9,528 nucleotides of DNA from JBAYVY01 sp041674345 (GTDB lineage: Bacteria; Planctomycetota; Phycisphaerae; Phycisphaerales; Zrk34), in contig JBAYVY010000127.1 of assembly GCA_041674345.1 (NCBI GenBank), positions 1 through 9,528 of the forward strand, read 5' to 3'. The number at the start of each line of letters is the position of its first letter. The first letter of the stretch is position 1. The position numbers were made by a program, and so were the translations under genes. Under the pieces are notes generated by a model. It saw nothing but the letters and a program-made list of their open reading frames with translations. It had not been told where the DNA came from and ran no database searches. Below are positions 1-6,138 of the stretch, piece by piece.

Positions 1-1
1 C

Positions 2-400
2 CCCGCCGTATTTTCCCGTTCAATCTGGCTCGCCCACCCCGGCACGATTGAACAGCTTTCCATGATGGCGCTCAACATCGGCACGAGCGGGACACCTATT
101 TGGCTGTTCGACGCTGGTTCGGCTCCGCAACAGACCCTTATGGGCCGTCCGATCTACTTCACCGAAGCGGCTTCGCTTCTCGGCGACCTGGGCGACATCA
201 GTTTGATTGACCCGCAATCCTATCTCTACGGTCAAAAGCGCGTGCGCATCGACGTGTCGCGTGATTTCCGATTCGACTTTGACGAAACAGAATTCCGCGT
301 GGTCCTGCGGGACGCCGGCGGGCCGATGTACGGCTCCACACAGAGGGACGTTCAGAACTACGAGCATTCCGAGTTTGTCACGTTGGGGCCGCGTGCATAA
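2..400 (+). CDS. Phage major capsid protein, HK97 fold (3' end only)
   Basis: The reading frame is open from the left edge and ends at a TAA (398-400) followed at once by a second in-frame TAA, so about 132 C-terminal residues are seen. The first readable residues contain WLAHPGTIEQL, then GTPIW, then GRPIYFTEAASLLGDLGDIS, then DPQSYLYG, and near the end RFDFDETEFRVVLR. This order (W-L-x-x-P-x-x-x-x-Q-L; G-R-P-[IV]; L-G-D-x-G-D-I; D-x-x-x-Y; F-D-x-D-E-x-x-F-R) is that of the C-terminal half of HK97-type major capsid proteins, which assemble the icosahedral phage head. The ATG at 62 lies inside this conserved stretch and is not the true start. A terminator follows directly, so this is the last gene of its transcript; head-tail joining and tail genes do not follow, as they often do in complete tailed-phage maps. 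It could belong to an intact prophage, a remnant, or a gene-transfer-agent-like unit. The family call is fairly firm; the state of the element is unknown. Confidence 0.82.
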   Translation, partial: PAVFSRSIWLAHPGTIEQLSMMALNIGTSGTPIWLFDAGSAPQQTLMGRPIYFTEAASLLGDLGDISLIDPQSYLYGQKRVRIDVSRDFRFDFDETEFRVVLRDAGGPMYGSTQRDVQNYEHSEFVTLGPRA

Positions 401-444
401 TAAGCCAAAACCTGGCCGGTTGGCTAGCGCTGACGGCCCGGCTT

Positions 445-469
445 CAACGAACTTCCTGTTGGTTCGTTG
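445..469 (+). other. Perfect 8-bp hairpin after the capsid gene
   Basis: CAACGAAC (445-452) pairs fully with GTTCGTTG (462-469) around a 9-base loop. No T-run follows, so it is not a standard terminator by itself. It sits 11 bases before the GC-rich terminator stem and may act as an upstream stabilising hairpin or processing site for the capsid message. Confidence 0.5.
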
Positions 470-480
470 GGATTCATGCC

Positions 481-510
481 CCCGCGCCTTGTCGGCGCGG
501 GTTTTTCTTT
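481..510 (+). terminator. Rho-independent terminator of the capsid transcript
   Basis: CCCGCGCC (481-488) pairs perfectly with GGCGCGGG (494-501) around the loop TTGTC, followed by TTTTTCTTT (502-510). This is a textbook intrinsic terminator on the plus strand, about 80 bases after the capsid stop codon. Confidence 0.9.
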
Positions 511-631
511 GGCCCTACGATTCGATATGGTGCGTCAATGATCGCCGACGGCCAGACACACCGGCGAAGCGGGCGAGGGGGCAAGGCGTTGAACGGCGGC
601 GGGGGCTGGGGGCGATTCACACCATGAGCCG

Positions 632-985
632 ATGGCCGGGGCCGGGGGAGCGCCGGGGGAGCGCGTCATTGAAGCGACGTTGAAGCGTCAACCGAGCATC
701 GCCGCGCCGCTGGCGAAACGTCCGGCCCCGCCGTGCGCCCCTGACACCACTGTCGTCACCCCCGCCGGATATCGTCCGGGCATGGACACAATCACCCCCC
801 GCGTCACCGGCCCCGGCCCCATTGTGCTGATACTCAACCGCGATCCCGCCGCACCCCCCGTCATGCTCTGCCGCTGTCCGCACCCGGCGAACCGAAGCCA
901 CACGATCCGCCGCCGCTGGCTGCGGGAGATTCACGCCGCCACTGTCGCAAGCCGGGACGTGCTGGCCGTCGATATGACGTGCTGA
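632..985 (+). CDS. Possible small hypothetical protein (117 aa)
   Basis: I do not recognise this protein. The frame is open from 593 (after a TGA) to a TGA at 983-985. ATG codons lie at 632 and 782; neither has a good ribosome binding site, so the start is unsure. In favour of coding: third codon positions are about 84% G/C by my count over the 67 codons from 782, and about 76% over the 50 codons before, as expected for a real gene in a GC-rich genome. The product is rich in Pro, Arg and Ala, with no membrane segment; a hydrophobic run (PIVLIL) lies near residues 63-68 and a CRC cysteine pair near residues 80-82. The ORF lies between the capsid terminator and the tRNA, and overlaps the repeat pair at 642-663. 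It may be a phage accessory gene, the ruin of one, or chance. Confidence 0.28.
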   Translation: MAGAGGAPGERVIEATLKRQPSIAAPLAKRPAPPCAPDTTVVTPAGYRPGMDTITPRVTGPGPIVLILNRDPAAPPVMLCRCPHPANRSHTIRRRWLREIHAATVASRDVLAVDMTC

Positions 986-1077
986 TTTCCGGGGAGCGCT
1001 CCCCCGCGCTTCCCCGTGGATCGGCTGGACATGCGAAACGGACGATTTTTCGGGCGCGCTCCACCGGCGCTCCACCG
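642..1077. repeat. Cluster of 10-11 bp CGGGGGAGCG-like repeats
   Basis: CCGGGGGAGCG occurs twice in tandem at 642-652 and 653-663 (plus orientation). CCGGGGAGCG lies at 989-998 and runs into CGCTCCCCCG (997-1006, minus orientation), together forming the perfect 14-bp palindrome GGGGAGCGCTCCCC (991-1004). CGCTTCCCCG (1007-1016) is a one-mismatch minus copy. GCGCTCCACCG occurs twice in tandem at 1056-1066 and 1067-1077, again minus copies with one change. Left copies point right and most right copies point left. Such short tandem and inverted sites can be protein-binding sites, for example recombinase arm sites or operators; the role here is inference. Confidence 0.5.
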
Positions 1078-1079
1078 AC

Positions 1080-1110
1080 GAAAAACGCCAGCCGGTCAAG
1101 GTTGGCGTCG
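1080..1110 (-). terminator. Rho-independent terminator after tRNA-Gly
   Basis: Read on the minus strand, ACGCCAACC (complement of 1100-1108) pairs with GGCTGGCGT (complement of 1085-1093), with one G-T pair and a 6-base loop, and the stem runs into TTTTT (complement of 1081-1085). It lies about 35 bases beyond the tRNA 3' end. It would also end any read-through from hemL. On the other strand the same stem can be extended by ACGAAA/TTTCGT (1078-1083 with 1111-1116). Confidence 0.82.
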
Positions 1111-1143
1111 TTTCGTAAATCTTTTGTTTTCAGTATCTTACAA

Positions 1144-1216
1144 AGCGGGCGACCGGGATCGAACCGGCAACATTCAGCTTGGAAGGCTGACACTCTACCA
1201 ATTGAGTTACGCCCGC
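1144..1216 (-). tRNA. tRNA-Gly, anticodon TCC
   Basis: The minus strand folds into a full cloverleaf of 73 bases. The acceptor stem GCGGGCG/CGCCCGC is perfect (1210-1216 with 1145-1151), with discriminator T at 1144. The D-arm is ACTC/GAGT with GGT in the loop. The anticodon stem TCAGC/GCTGA encloses CTTCCAA, which gives anticodon TCC (reads GGA and probably GGG). The T-arm GCCGG/CCGGT encloses TTCGATC. CCA is not encoded. Its 3' end faces the phage-like region; tRNA 3' ends are the usual target of tyrosine integrases. Confidence 0.97.
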
Positions 1217-1227
1217 GAAGGCGAACG

Positions 1228-1255
1228 ATTATAACAGTCTTCGCGGCAGGGGCAA
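1228..1255 (-). promoter_or_regulatory. Sigma70-type promoter of tRNA-Gly
   Basis: On the minus strand TTGCCC (complement of 1250-1255) is followed, after 16 bases, by a perfect TATAAT (complement of 1228-1233). Eleven bases then lead to the mature 5' end of the tRNA. The -35 box abuts the hemL stop codon (1256-1258), so the promoter fills the whole 39-base gap. A 7-bp inverted repeat CGCGAAG/CTTCGCG (1214-1220 and 1239-1245) brackets the -10 box. Confidence 0.75.
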
Positions 1256-2599
1256 TTAATGGCCCCCGCCGACCGAGGCGAACGCTTTTTCCGCAGCCGC
1301 GATCGTCCGGTCAATCAATTCATCGCTGTGAACCGTACTCACGAACCACGCCTCGAACTGGCTGGGCGGCAACACCACACCCCCGTCCAGCATCGCCCCG
1401 AAAAACCGCGCGAACGCCCCCGCCCCCGGCATGCCGCTCGCCGTCGCATCCGCGTAATTCCGCACCGGCTTATCGGAAAAAAACGGCGTCAGCATCGAAC
1501 CCACCCGGTTGATTGTCACCGCCACCCCCGCCTGCTTCGCCGCACGCGCCAAGCCCGTCGCCAATCGCGAGCTGCTCGCTTCCAATTTTTCATAACTTCC
1601 GGGGGCGCCCGGCTGACGCAATTGCTCCAGCGTCGCCAACCCCGCCGCCATCGCCAGCGGATTGCCGCTCAATGTGCCCGCCTGATACACCGGGCCGTCC
1701 GGCGCGATTTGCCTCATCAAGTCTTCGCGCCCGCCGTAGGCCGCGCAGGGCAATCCGCCGCCGACCACTTTCCCCAGACACGTCAGGTCCGGCTTCACGC
1801 CGTACAACGCCTGCGCACATCCGTAAGCCACACGAAATCCCGTCATCACCTCATCGAATATCAGCACCGTCCCATGCGTATCACACACTTCCCGCAATCC
1901 CTGCAAATATCCGGGGGCCGGGGGCACGCAACCCATGTTCCCAGCCACCGGCTCCACGATCACCGCCGCGATTTCACCGCCGTGTCCGGCGAACAATTCC
2001 TTCGCCGCCGCCAAATCGTTGTACGGCATCAGCAGCGTATCCGCCGCCACATTCCGCGGCACGCCCGGCGAACTGGGCACGCCCAGCGTCGTCGCGCCGC
2101 TGCCGGCGGCGACCAGCAATCCGTCGCTGTGCCCGTGATACCCGCCGATGCACTTGACGATTTTTTCCCGCCTCGTCGCGCCGCGCGCCAGCCGCAACGC
2201 GCTCATCACCGCTTCCGTGCCGCTGTTCACAAACCGTACCACCTCGACGCTCGGAACAGCATCAATGACGACCTGTGCCAGTTGGGTTTCGAGTTCCGTC
2301 GGCATACCGAACGATGTGCCGCGTTTGGCCACTTCCGTAATCGCGTCGATCACACTTGCGGGGGCGTGACCCAGAATCAGCGGGCCGTAGCTGAGCACGT
2401 AGTCGATGTACGCATTGCCATCGACATCGGTCACCATCGCCCCGCTGCCGCTGACGACCGTGATCGGCTCACATCCGACCGACTTGTAAGCCCGCACCGG
2501 CGAGTTCACCCCGCCGGGCATCAGCTTTTTCGCCGCCGCATGAGCGGCACGGGAACGAACGTAACGGTCTTTCACATTTTTTGGAGTGGGTGCGTTCAT
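1256..2599 (-). CDS. hemL: Glutamate-1-semialdehyde 2,1-aminomutase
   Basis: This cytosolic PLP enzyme turns glutamate-1-semialdehyde into 5-aminolevulinate, the last step of the C5 route into haem and other tetrapyrroles. The 447 residues are close to the usual length. Visible motifs are GGVNSPVRA (29-37), NSGTEA (125-130, PLP phosphate binding), GGYHGHSD (152-159), VEPVAGNMG (215-223), IFDEVMTGFR (247-256, with Asp249 for the PLP ring nitrogen), GKVVGGGLP (276-284, with Lys277 as the Schiff-base lysine) and TLSGNP (309-314). It is a fold-type I, class III aminotransferase. GVNSPVRA, together with the GYHGHSD and TLSGNP context, marks HemL rather than an ordinary omega-transaminase. The chosen ATG has a GGGGG run directly before it, an unusually close Shine-Dalgarno-like signal; no better start is seen. 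The gene lies 251 bp after the glycogen synthase gene, from which a large inverted repeat separates it, and 39 bp before tRNA-Gly. In the parts I read, its codons end in G more often than those of hom or gltA. No other haem gene is in view. Confidence 0.97.
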   Translation of the reverse strand: MNAPTPKNVKDRYVRSRAAHAAAKKLMPGGVNSPVRAYKSVGCEPITVVSGSGAMVTDVDGNAYIDYVLSYGPLILGHAPASVIDAITEVAKRGTSFGMPTELETQLAQVVIDAVPSVEVVRFVNSGTEAVMSALRLARGATRREKIVKCIGGYHGHSDGLLVAAGSGATTLGVPSSPGVPRNVAADTLLMPYNDLAAAKELFAGHGGEIAAVIVEPVAGNMGCVPPAPGYLQGLREVCDTHGTVLIFDEVMTGFRVAYGCAQALYGVKPDLTCLGKVVGGGLPCAAYGGREDLMRQIAPDGPVYQAGTLSGNPLAMAAGLATLEQLRQPGAPGSYEKLEASSSRLATGLARAAKQAGVAVTINRVGSMLTPFFSDKPVRNYADATASGMPGAGAFARFFGAMLDGGVVLPPSQFEAWFVSTVHSDELIDRTIAAAEKAFASVGGGH

Positions 2600-2688
2600 C
2601 CCCCAATGTTAGTCAAAACATCGTCGATTCGCACCATTGCCGTTGGTCACGGGCAGGGCAAACGCATTCTTGTTTTTAATGAACCGCA

Positions 2689-2821
2689 GCGCAGAGACAC
2701 AGAGAAGAAAATTGGAACCACGGATGAACGCGGATGAACACAGATCAGATAGGATCAAAATCCGCGTTCATCCGCGTTCATCCGTGGTTACTGTTTTTTT
2801 GTTTTCTCCGCGTCTCCGCGC
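2689..2821. repeat. Nested inverted-repeat element between glycogen synthase and hemL
   Basis: A perfect 24-bp inverted repeat (2716-2739 with 2766-2789; it contains CCACGGATGAACGCGGATG) encloses a 26-base centre. Outside it, 2689-2708 and 2802-2821 form a second 20-bp inverted repeat with four mismatches. Three of these become G-U pairs in RNA read on the minus strand, the direction of the genes here. The right arm holds TCCGCGTTCA twice in tandem (2761-2780). A seven-T run (2794-2800) follows the inner stem on the plus strand, so that strand also looks terminator-like. GGTCACGGG occurs on both sides (2645-2653 and 2823-2831). I know this ATGAACGCGGATGAAC-type palindrome as a dispersed intergenic repeat in planctomycete and other environmental genomes; its function is unknown to me. 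Confidence 0.85.
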
Positions 2822-2850
2822 CGGTCACGGGGATTCACGCATCATCCGCA

Positions 2851-4746
2851 TCAATCATGCAAGACGGCGGCGGCGCGCTGGTGGGTGTCGTCGTAGAAGC
2901 GGGCGAGGTTGCCCCAGTCGAAATGCGAAGCGCCTGCTTCGACTTCATTGCGCAGCGCGATGCGTTCACGCCGGTCGTGCTTGACGAAATCAAAGAGCCA
3001 GTCGGTCAACATGCGGGCGGAATCTTCAAAGGAGTTGTAGCGTCGCGGACAGACATAGATGCCCTGCTTGCGGTGGTCGGGCAGGTATTTCAGGGCGTAG
3101 GCGCCGAAGCCGGACAGATCGCTGGTGACGGCGGGCACGCCGCGGGCGATGCACTCCAGCGGGGTGTAGCCCCAGGGTTCGTAATACGACGGGAAGATGC
3201 CGAGGTGACAGCCGCGGACGAACTGGTCGTATTCCATGCCGAACAGCGGATTGCCTGGCGTGATGAAATCGGGGTGATAGACGACCTTGACGGGGTCTTC
3301 GGGGCGATTGATGAGATTGCAGCGGCGCATGGCGTTGAGCACTTCGTCCTTCGCGTCGTCCACCATGTCGTGGGTGACGATCGTCGGAAGGCGTCCGGTG
3401 CGCCACGCGGCTTGTGTGCGGCGAAGTCGCAAACGCCAGTATTCATCCACCAGATCATCAAGTTTCGGCTGGCGGCCCATCGCGGTCTGCTCGAACAGGC
3501 GGCGGCCGATCTGTTGCTGGATGTTTTCACAGGTATCGCGTAATTCCTCCATCACGGCCATCGTGCGAAGCACTTCGGGATGAATCGAACGGAACGGACG
3601 CTTGGTGATGTAGAACGCGACGACGTTGCGGTCGATGCCCGCCTCGCGGAGGCGCCAGTTGAGCCGGGCGAGCGATTCGGTGGTCAGATCGAAGCCCTTG
3701 TTGCGGTATTCATAGCGGCCGGATGTAAAGAAATAAAGCGTCTTGTCGAGATCGAAGCTGTAACTGGGAAAAAAGTGGCCCATCACAAAACGTTGAATAC
3801 GTTCTTTATACTGGCGGTGGAGATTCTGGAACTCGTGGAGGGCGACGAAGCGTTCGATGTTCAGGCCGTTGGGCAAAACGACATCGACTTTGCGACCGAG
3901 CAGGTGTTCGCATTCGCCGGCGGTGACTTCGCTGACGGTGGTGAAGACGTGGGCGCCGTGGGCCGCGGCGCGTTCGATTTTGACCTGGGGTTCGATGTTG
4001 AAGCGGCGGGCGTCGGTCTGCCAATCGACGAAGGGCAGATGATCGTGGAACCACGGATCGTTCATCGCCAGGTACCGGCCGAGCATCGTGGCGTGGGTGG
4101 TGAAGACGATGCCGAGCGGCACATCGCGGCGGCGGAGTTCCGGGATCGCCGAGCCGCCCATCCATTCGTGAAAATGCGCGATGACCTTGCGGCGATCCGC
4201 TTCGCGTTCGGTCAGCGCGTCGAAAAAGCGTTCGACCAGAAATCCGAACGCCAGTACCTGATTGAGCAGGTCGTCATCGGGACAGGCGATGTGATGATGC
4301 TGCCAGAGGGCGTGTTTGATTTCGCCGAGGCGATGAAAAGCGGCACGATGGTTGAGCAGCACGGTGCGGGGCCGGCCCGTGACCAGCCAGTAGCCGAACC
4401 TTGCGTCGAAACCCCATTCCTGCAAGCGTTTAACGGCTTGTCCGAAGGGGCCTGTGGGCGTGTGTTCTTCAAACTCGACCGCGGCGTTGGCCTGATCGAG
4501 TGGGCCGATGAGGCAGTAGCGGCTGCCCCACCGATCCATCATCGCCGGCACCTTGGAGCGAATGACGGTGTAGATGCCGCCGAGCTGGTTGACGACTTCC
4601 CACGCGGTTTCAACCAGCAGCGGATCGGTGCGGCGGGTGGGACCGGGCGTGTTCAGTTCGTTGACGACCGGATCATGCGAGGCGACCGGCGCGACAACAT
4701 CCGTTGAAGCGGCGATGCGACGGCGGCGTGAAGAGCGAGCGGCCAT
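2851..4746 (-). CDS. Eukaryote-type glycogen synthase (GT3 family)
   Basis: The 631-residue product adds glucose from UDP-glucose to the non-reducing ends of glycogen in the cytosol. It matches the animal/fungal GT3 family rather than bacterial GlgA (GT5). The N-terminal Rossmann domain opens with ETAWEVVNQLGGIYTVIRSK (46-65) and YCLIGP (77-82). HFHEWM (191-196) and FTTHATMLGR (215-224) follow, then TVSEVTAGECEHLLGR (270-285) and VVLPNGLNIERF (289-300). The second domain has FTSGRYEYRNKGFDL (340-354) and the donor-site stretch FPSYYEPWGYTPLECIARG (518-536), with Glu523 and Glu531. DRRERIALRN (591-600) aligns with the arginine cluster of yeast Gsy2: its first four arginines are kept and the last two are replaced. 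The family core is complete, while long phosphorylated tails like those of animal enzymes are absent. The first 40 residues are basic and low in complexity. The gene starts 9 bp after the hom stop, so the two are probably co-transcribed; the ribosome binding site is weak. The family call is firm. Confidence 0.93.
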   Translation of the reverse strand: MAARSSRRRRIAASTDVVAPVASHDPVVNELNTPGPTRRTDPLLVETAWEVVNQLGGIYTVIRSKVPAMMDRWGSRYCLIGPLDQANAAVEFEEHTPTGPFGQAVKRLQEWGFDARFGYWLVTGRPRTVLLNHRAAFHRLGEIKHALWQHHHIACPDDDLLNQVLAFGFLVERFFDALTEREADRRKVIAHFHEWMGGSAIPELRRRDVPLGIVFTTHATMLGRYLAMNDPWFHDHLPFVDWQTDARRFNIEPQVKIERAAAHGAHVFTTVSEVTAGECEHLLGRKVDVVLPNGLNIERFVALHEFQNLHRQYKERIQRFVMGHFFPSYSFDLDKTLYFFTSGRYEYRNKGFDLTTESLARLNWRLREAGIDRNVVAFYITKRPFRSIHPEVLRTMAVMEELRDTCENIQQQIGRRLFEQTAMGRQPKLDDLVDEYWRLRLRRTQAAWRTGRLPTIVTHDMVDDAKDEVLNAMRRCNLINRPEDPVKVVYHPDFITPGNPLFGMEYDQFVRGCHLGIFPSYYEPWGYTPLECIARGVPAVTSDLSGFGAYALKYLPDHRKQGIYVCPRRYNSFEDSARMLTDWLFDFVKHDRRERIALRNEVEAGASHFDWGNLARFYDDTHQRAAAVLHD

Positions 4747-4755
4747 TATGAAAAC

Positions 4756-6072
4756 TCAACCTTGGGGCATGTCCACGATGCGGATGCAGACGGGCCTGCC
4801 GTTGATGCAATCGAGCGAGGCGATGCGATCGGCGGCGCGGCGCATCGCACCGACGGAGGTTTGGTGGGTGACGACGACGACGGGCACGAATCCGCCAGCG
4901 TTGACTTCATGCTGCATGACGGCGGCGAGACTGATGCCTTCTTCGCCCAGCGCGCCGGAAAACCGCGATACGACACCGGGCACGTCCAGCGCGTTGAGGC
5001 GGAGGTAGTAGCGTGTCATCTGCTGGTCATCGGAAAGTTTATGAAGCGGCTTGCCCTGATCGGGCCAGATCGCCAGTTGATTGAAGACGCGTTCATAAGA
5101 ACCGCATGCGATGTTGAGCAGGTCGCCGACCACGGCGGAGGCGGTGGGCATCTGCCCCGCACCGCGCCCGTAGAACAGCGTGTGGCCGACGGCGTGGCCG
5201 AAAATACTGACGGCGTTGAACGGCCCGCCGACGCTGGCCAACGGTTGATTGGCGTGAACGAAGCAGGGCGCGACACTGAGGGACAGGCCCGCGTCGGTGC
5301 GTTCGCCGATGGCCAGCAGCTTGATGCGATAGCCCAATTCCTGTGCGAAATGGATGTCGTCGAGTTTGAGGGTGTCGATGCCGGAACAGGGAATGTCGCG
5401 GTCGGTGACGGTCACGCCGAACGCCATTGAAGCGAGGATGGCAAGTTTGTGCGAGGTGTCGCCGCCGGTGACATCAAGAGTCGGATCGGCCTCGGCGAAC
5501 CCCTGCTGCTGGGCTTCCCGGAGGGCGGTGGCGTAGTCTTTGCCCTGTTCGGTCATCTGTGTGAGGATGTAATTGCAGGTTCCGTTGAGGATGCCGTAAA
5601 GCGCGTTGATCTGGTTGGAGGCGAGATTGAACTGCATGGCGGTGATGAGGGGGATGCCGCCGGCGCAGGACGCCTCGTAGGCGATGGCGACGTGGTGCTT
5701 GCGCGCCAGGGCGAACAGCTCGGCGCCATGCGCGGCCAGCAGCGCCTTGTTGGCGGTGACAACATGCTTGCCCATCGCCAGGGAGCGGCGAACGATGTCG
5801 AGGGCGAAAGTTTTTCCGCCGGCCAGTTCGATGACGATGTCGCAATCGGCGATCTGTTTGAAGAACGCATCCGCATCGTGAACGAGTTTGCCGGTCGGAA
5901 CCTGCGCGGTGCGTTCGCCGATGTCTTCGCGGCGACAGAGGACAGCGCGGAGTTCGATGGATTTGCCCAGACGGTCGCGGTAGAGAGCCGCCTGTTCGAC
6001 GAGGAGTTTGACGACGCCGGAGCCGACGACGCCGCAACCGACCAGCCCGATTCCGATGCTTTGATCACCCAT
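4756..6072 (-). CDS. hom: Homoserine dehydrogenase with ACT domain
   Basis: It reduces aspartate-4-semialdehyde to homoserine with NAD(P)H, the branch point to threonine and methionine. The length of 438 residues is typical of the monofunctional bacterial enzyme; no aspartokinase is fused. The N-terminal Rossmann domain shows GLVGCGVVGSG (9-19; GxGxxG at 12-17) and VVTANKALL (104-112). The catalytic domain has YGILNGTCNYILTQM (159-173), AEADPTLDVTGGDTSHKLAILA (193-214; Asp205 and Lys209 match the usual catalytic pair) and GRGAGQMPTASAVVGDL (302-318). A C-terminal ACT domain begins near YYLRLNALDVPGVVSRFS (355-372); in this family such domains allow feedback inhibition, commonly by threonine. 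The start is the ATG at 6072; AGGA lies 12 bases upstream, rather far, and no other in-frame start nearby is better. The gene runs straight into the glycogen synthase gene with only 9 bp between. No threonine attenuator is seen upstream; the 181-bp gap to gltA holds a palindromic repeat instead. Confidence 0.96.
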   Translation of the reverse strand: MGDQSIGIGLVGCGVVGSGVVKLLVEQAALYRDRLGKSIELRAVLCRREDIGERTAQVPTGKLVHDADAFFKQIADCDIVIELAGGKTFALDIVRRSLAMGKHVVTANKALLAAHGAELFALARKHHVAIAYEASCAGGIPLITAMQFNLASNQINALYGILNGTCNYILTQMTEQGKDYATALREAQQQGFAEADPTLDVTGGDTSHKLAILASMAFGVTVTDRDIPCSGIDTLKLDDIHFAQELGYRIKLLAIGERTDAGLSLSVAPCFVHANQPLASVGGPFNAVSIFGHAVGHTLFYGRGAGQMPTASAVVGDLLNIACGSYERVFNQLAIWPDQGKPLHKLSDDQQMTRYYLRLNALDVPGVVSRFSGALGEEGISLAAVMQHEVNAGGFVPVVVVTHQTSVGAMRRAADRIASLDCINGRPVCIRIVDMPQG

Positions 6073-6138
6073 GTTGCAAGCCCATCCTGGAAGGCGGGAT
6101 AAAGGATAACGCGCGGTGGTGGAAATGACGAATGTGGG

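Larger units (their letters stand above)
401..1143. other. Poorly coding gap between capsid gene and tRNA-Gly
   Basis: About 740 bases separate the capsid stop codon from the tRNA. The stretch holds two hairpins (445-510), a G-run-rich patch (about 570-665), one doubtful plus-strand ORF (632-985), the short repeat cluster at 642-1077 and the tRNA terminator. I see no integrase, excisionase or transposase in it. Its position between a phage structural gene and the 3' end of a tRNA makes it a candidate attachment-site flank (inference). Confidence 0.5.

Noticed and set aside
617..1193. Minus-strand ORFs between capsid gene and tRNA
   Set aside because: They are Arg/Gly/Ser-rich, run over the tRNA or its terminator, and show no motif; the plus-strand frame at 632-985 has better third-position bias.
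1016..1234. Small plus-strand ORF containing GDRDRTGNIQLGRLTL
   Set aside because: This is the familiar false translation of the complement of a tRNA gene; it spans the tRNA and its promoter.
1259..2737. Long plus-strand open frame of 492 codons opposite hemL
   Set aside because: Its product is an Arg/His/Pro-rich stretch without family motifs, antisense to the clearly recognised hemL gene; such frames arise from codon bias in GC-rich genes.
2637..3543. Plus-strand ORFs reading MNADEHRSDR and IRVHPRSSV
   Set aside because: These are translations of the inverted repeat at 2689-2821 running on antisense to the glycogen synthase gene, a common annotation artefact.
3580..4707. Plus-strand open frame of 375 codons opposite the glycogen synthase
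   Set aside because: Its composition looks protein-like (rich in Val, Asp, Glu and Gly), but it is fully antisense to a complete GT3 gene and shows no recognisable motif or ribosome binding site.
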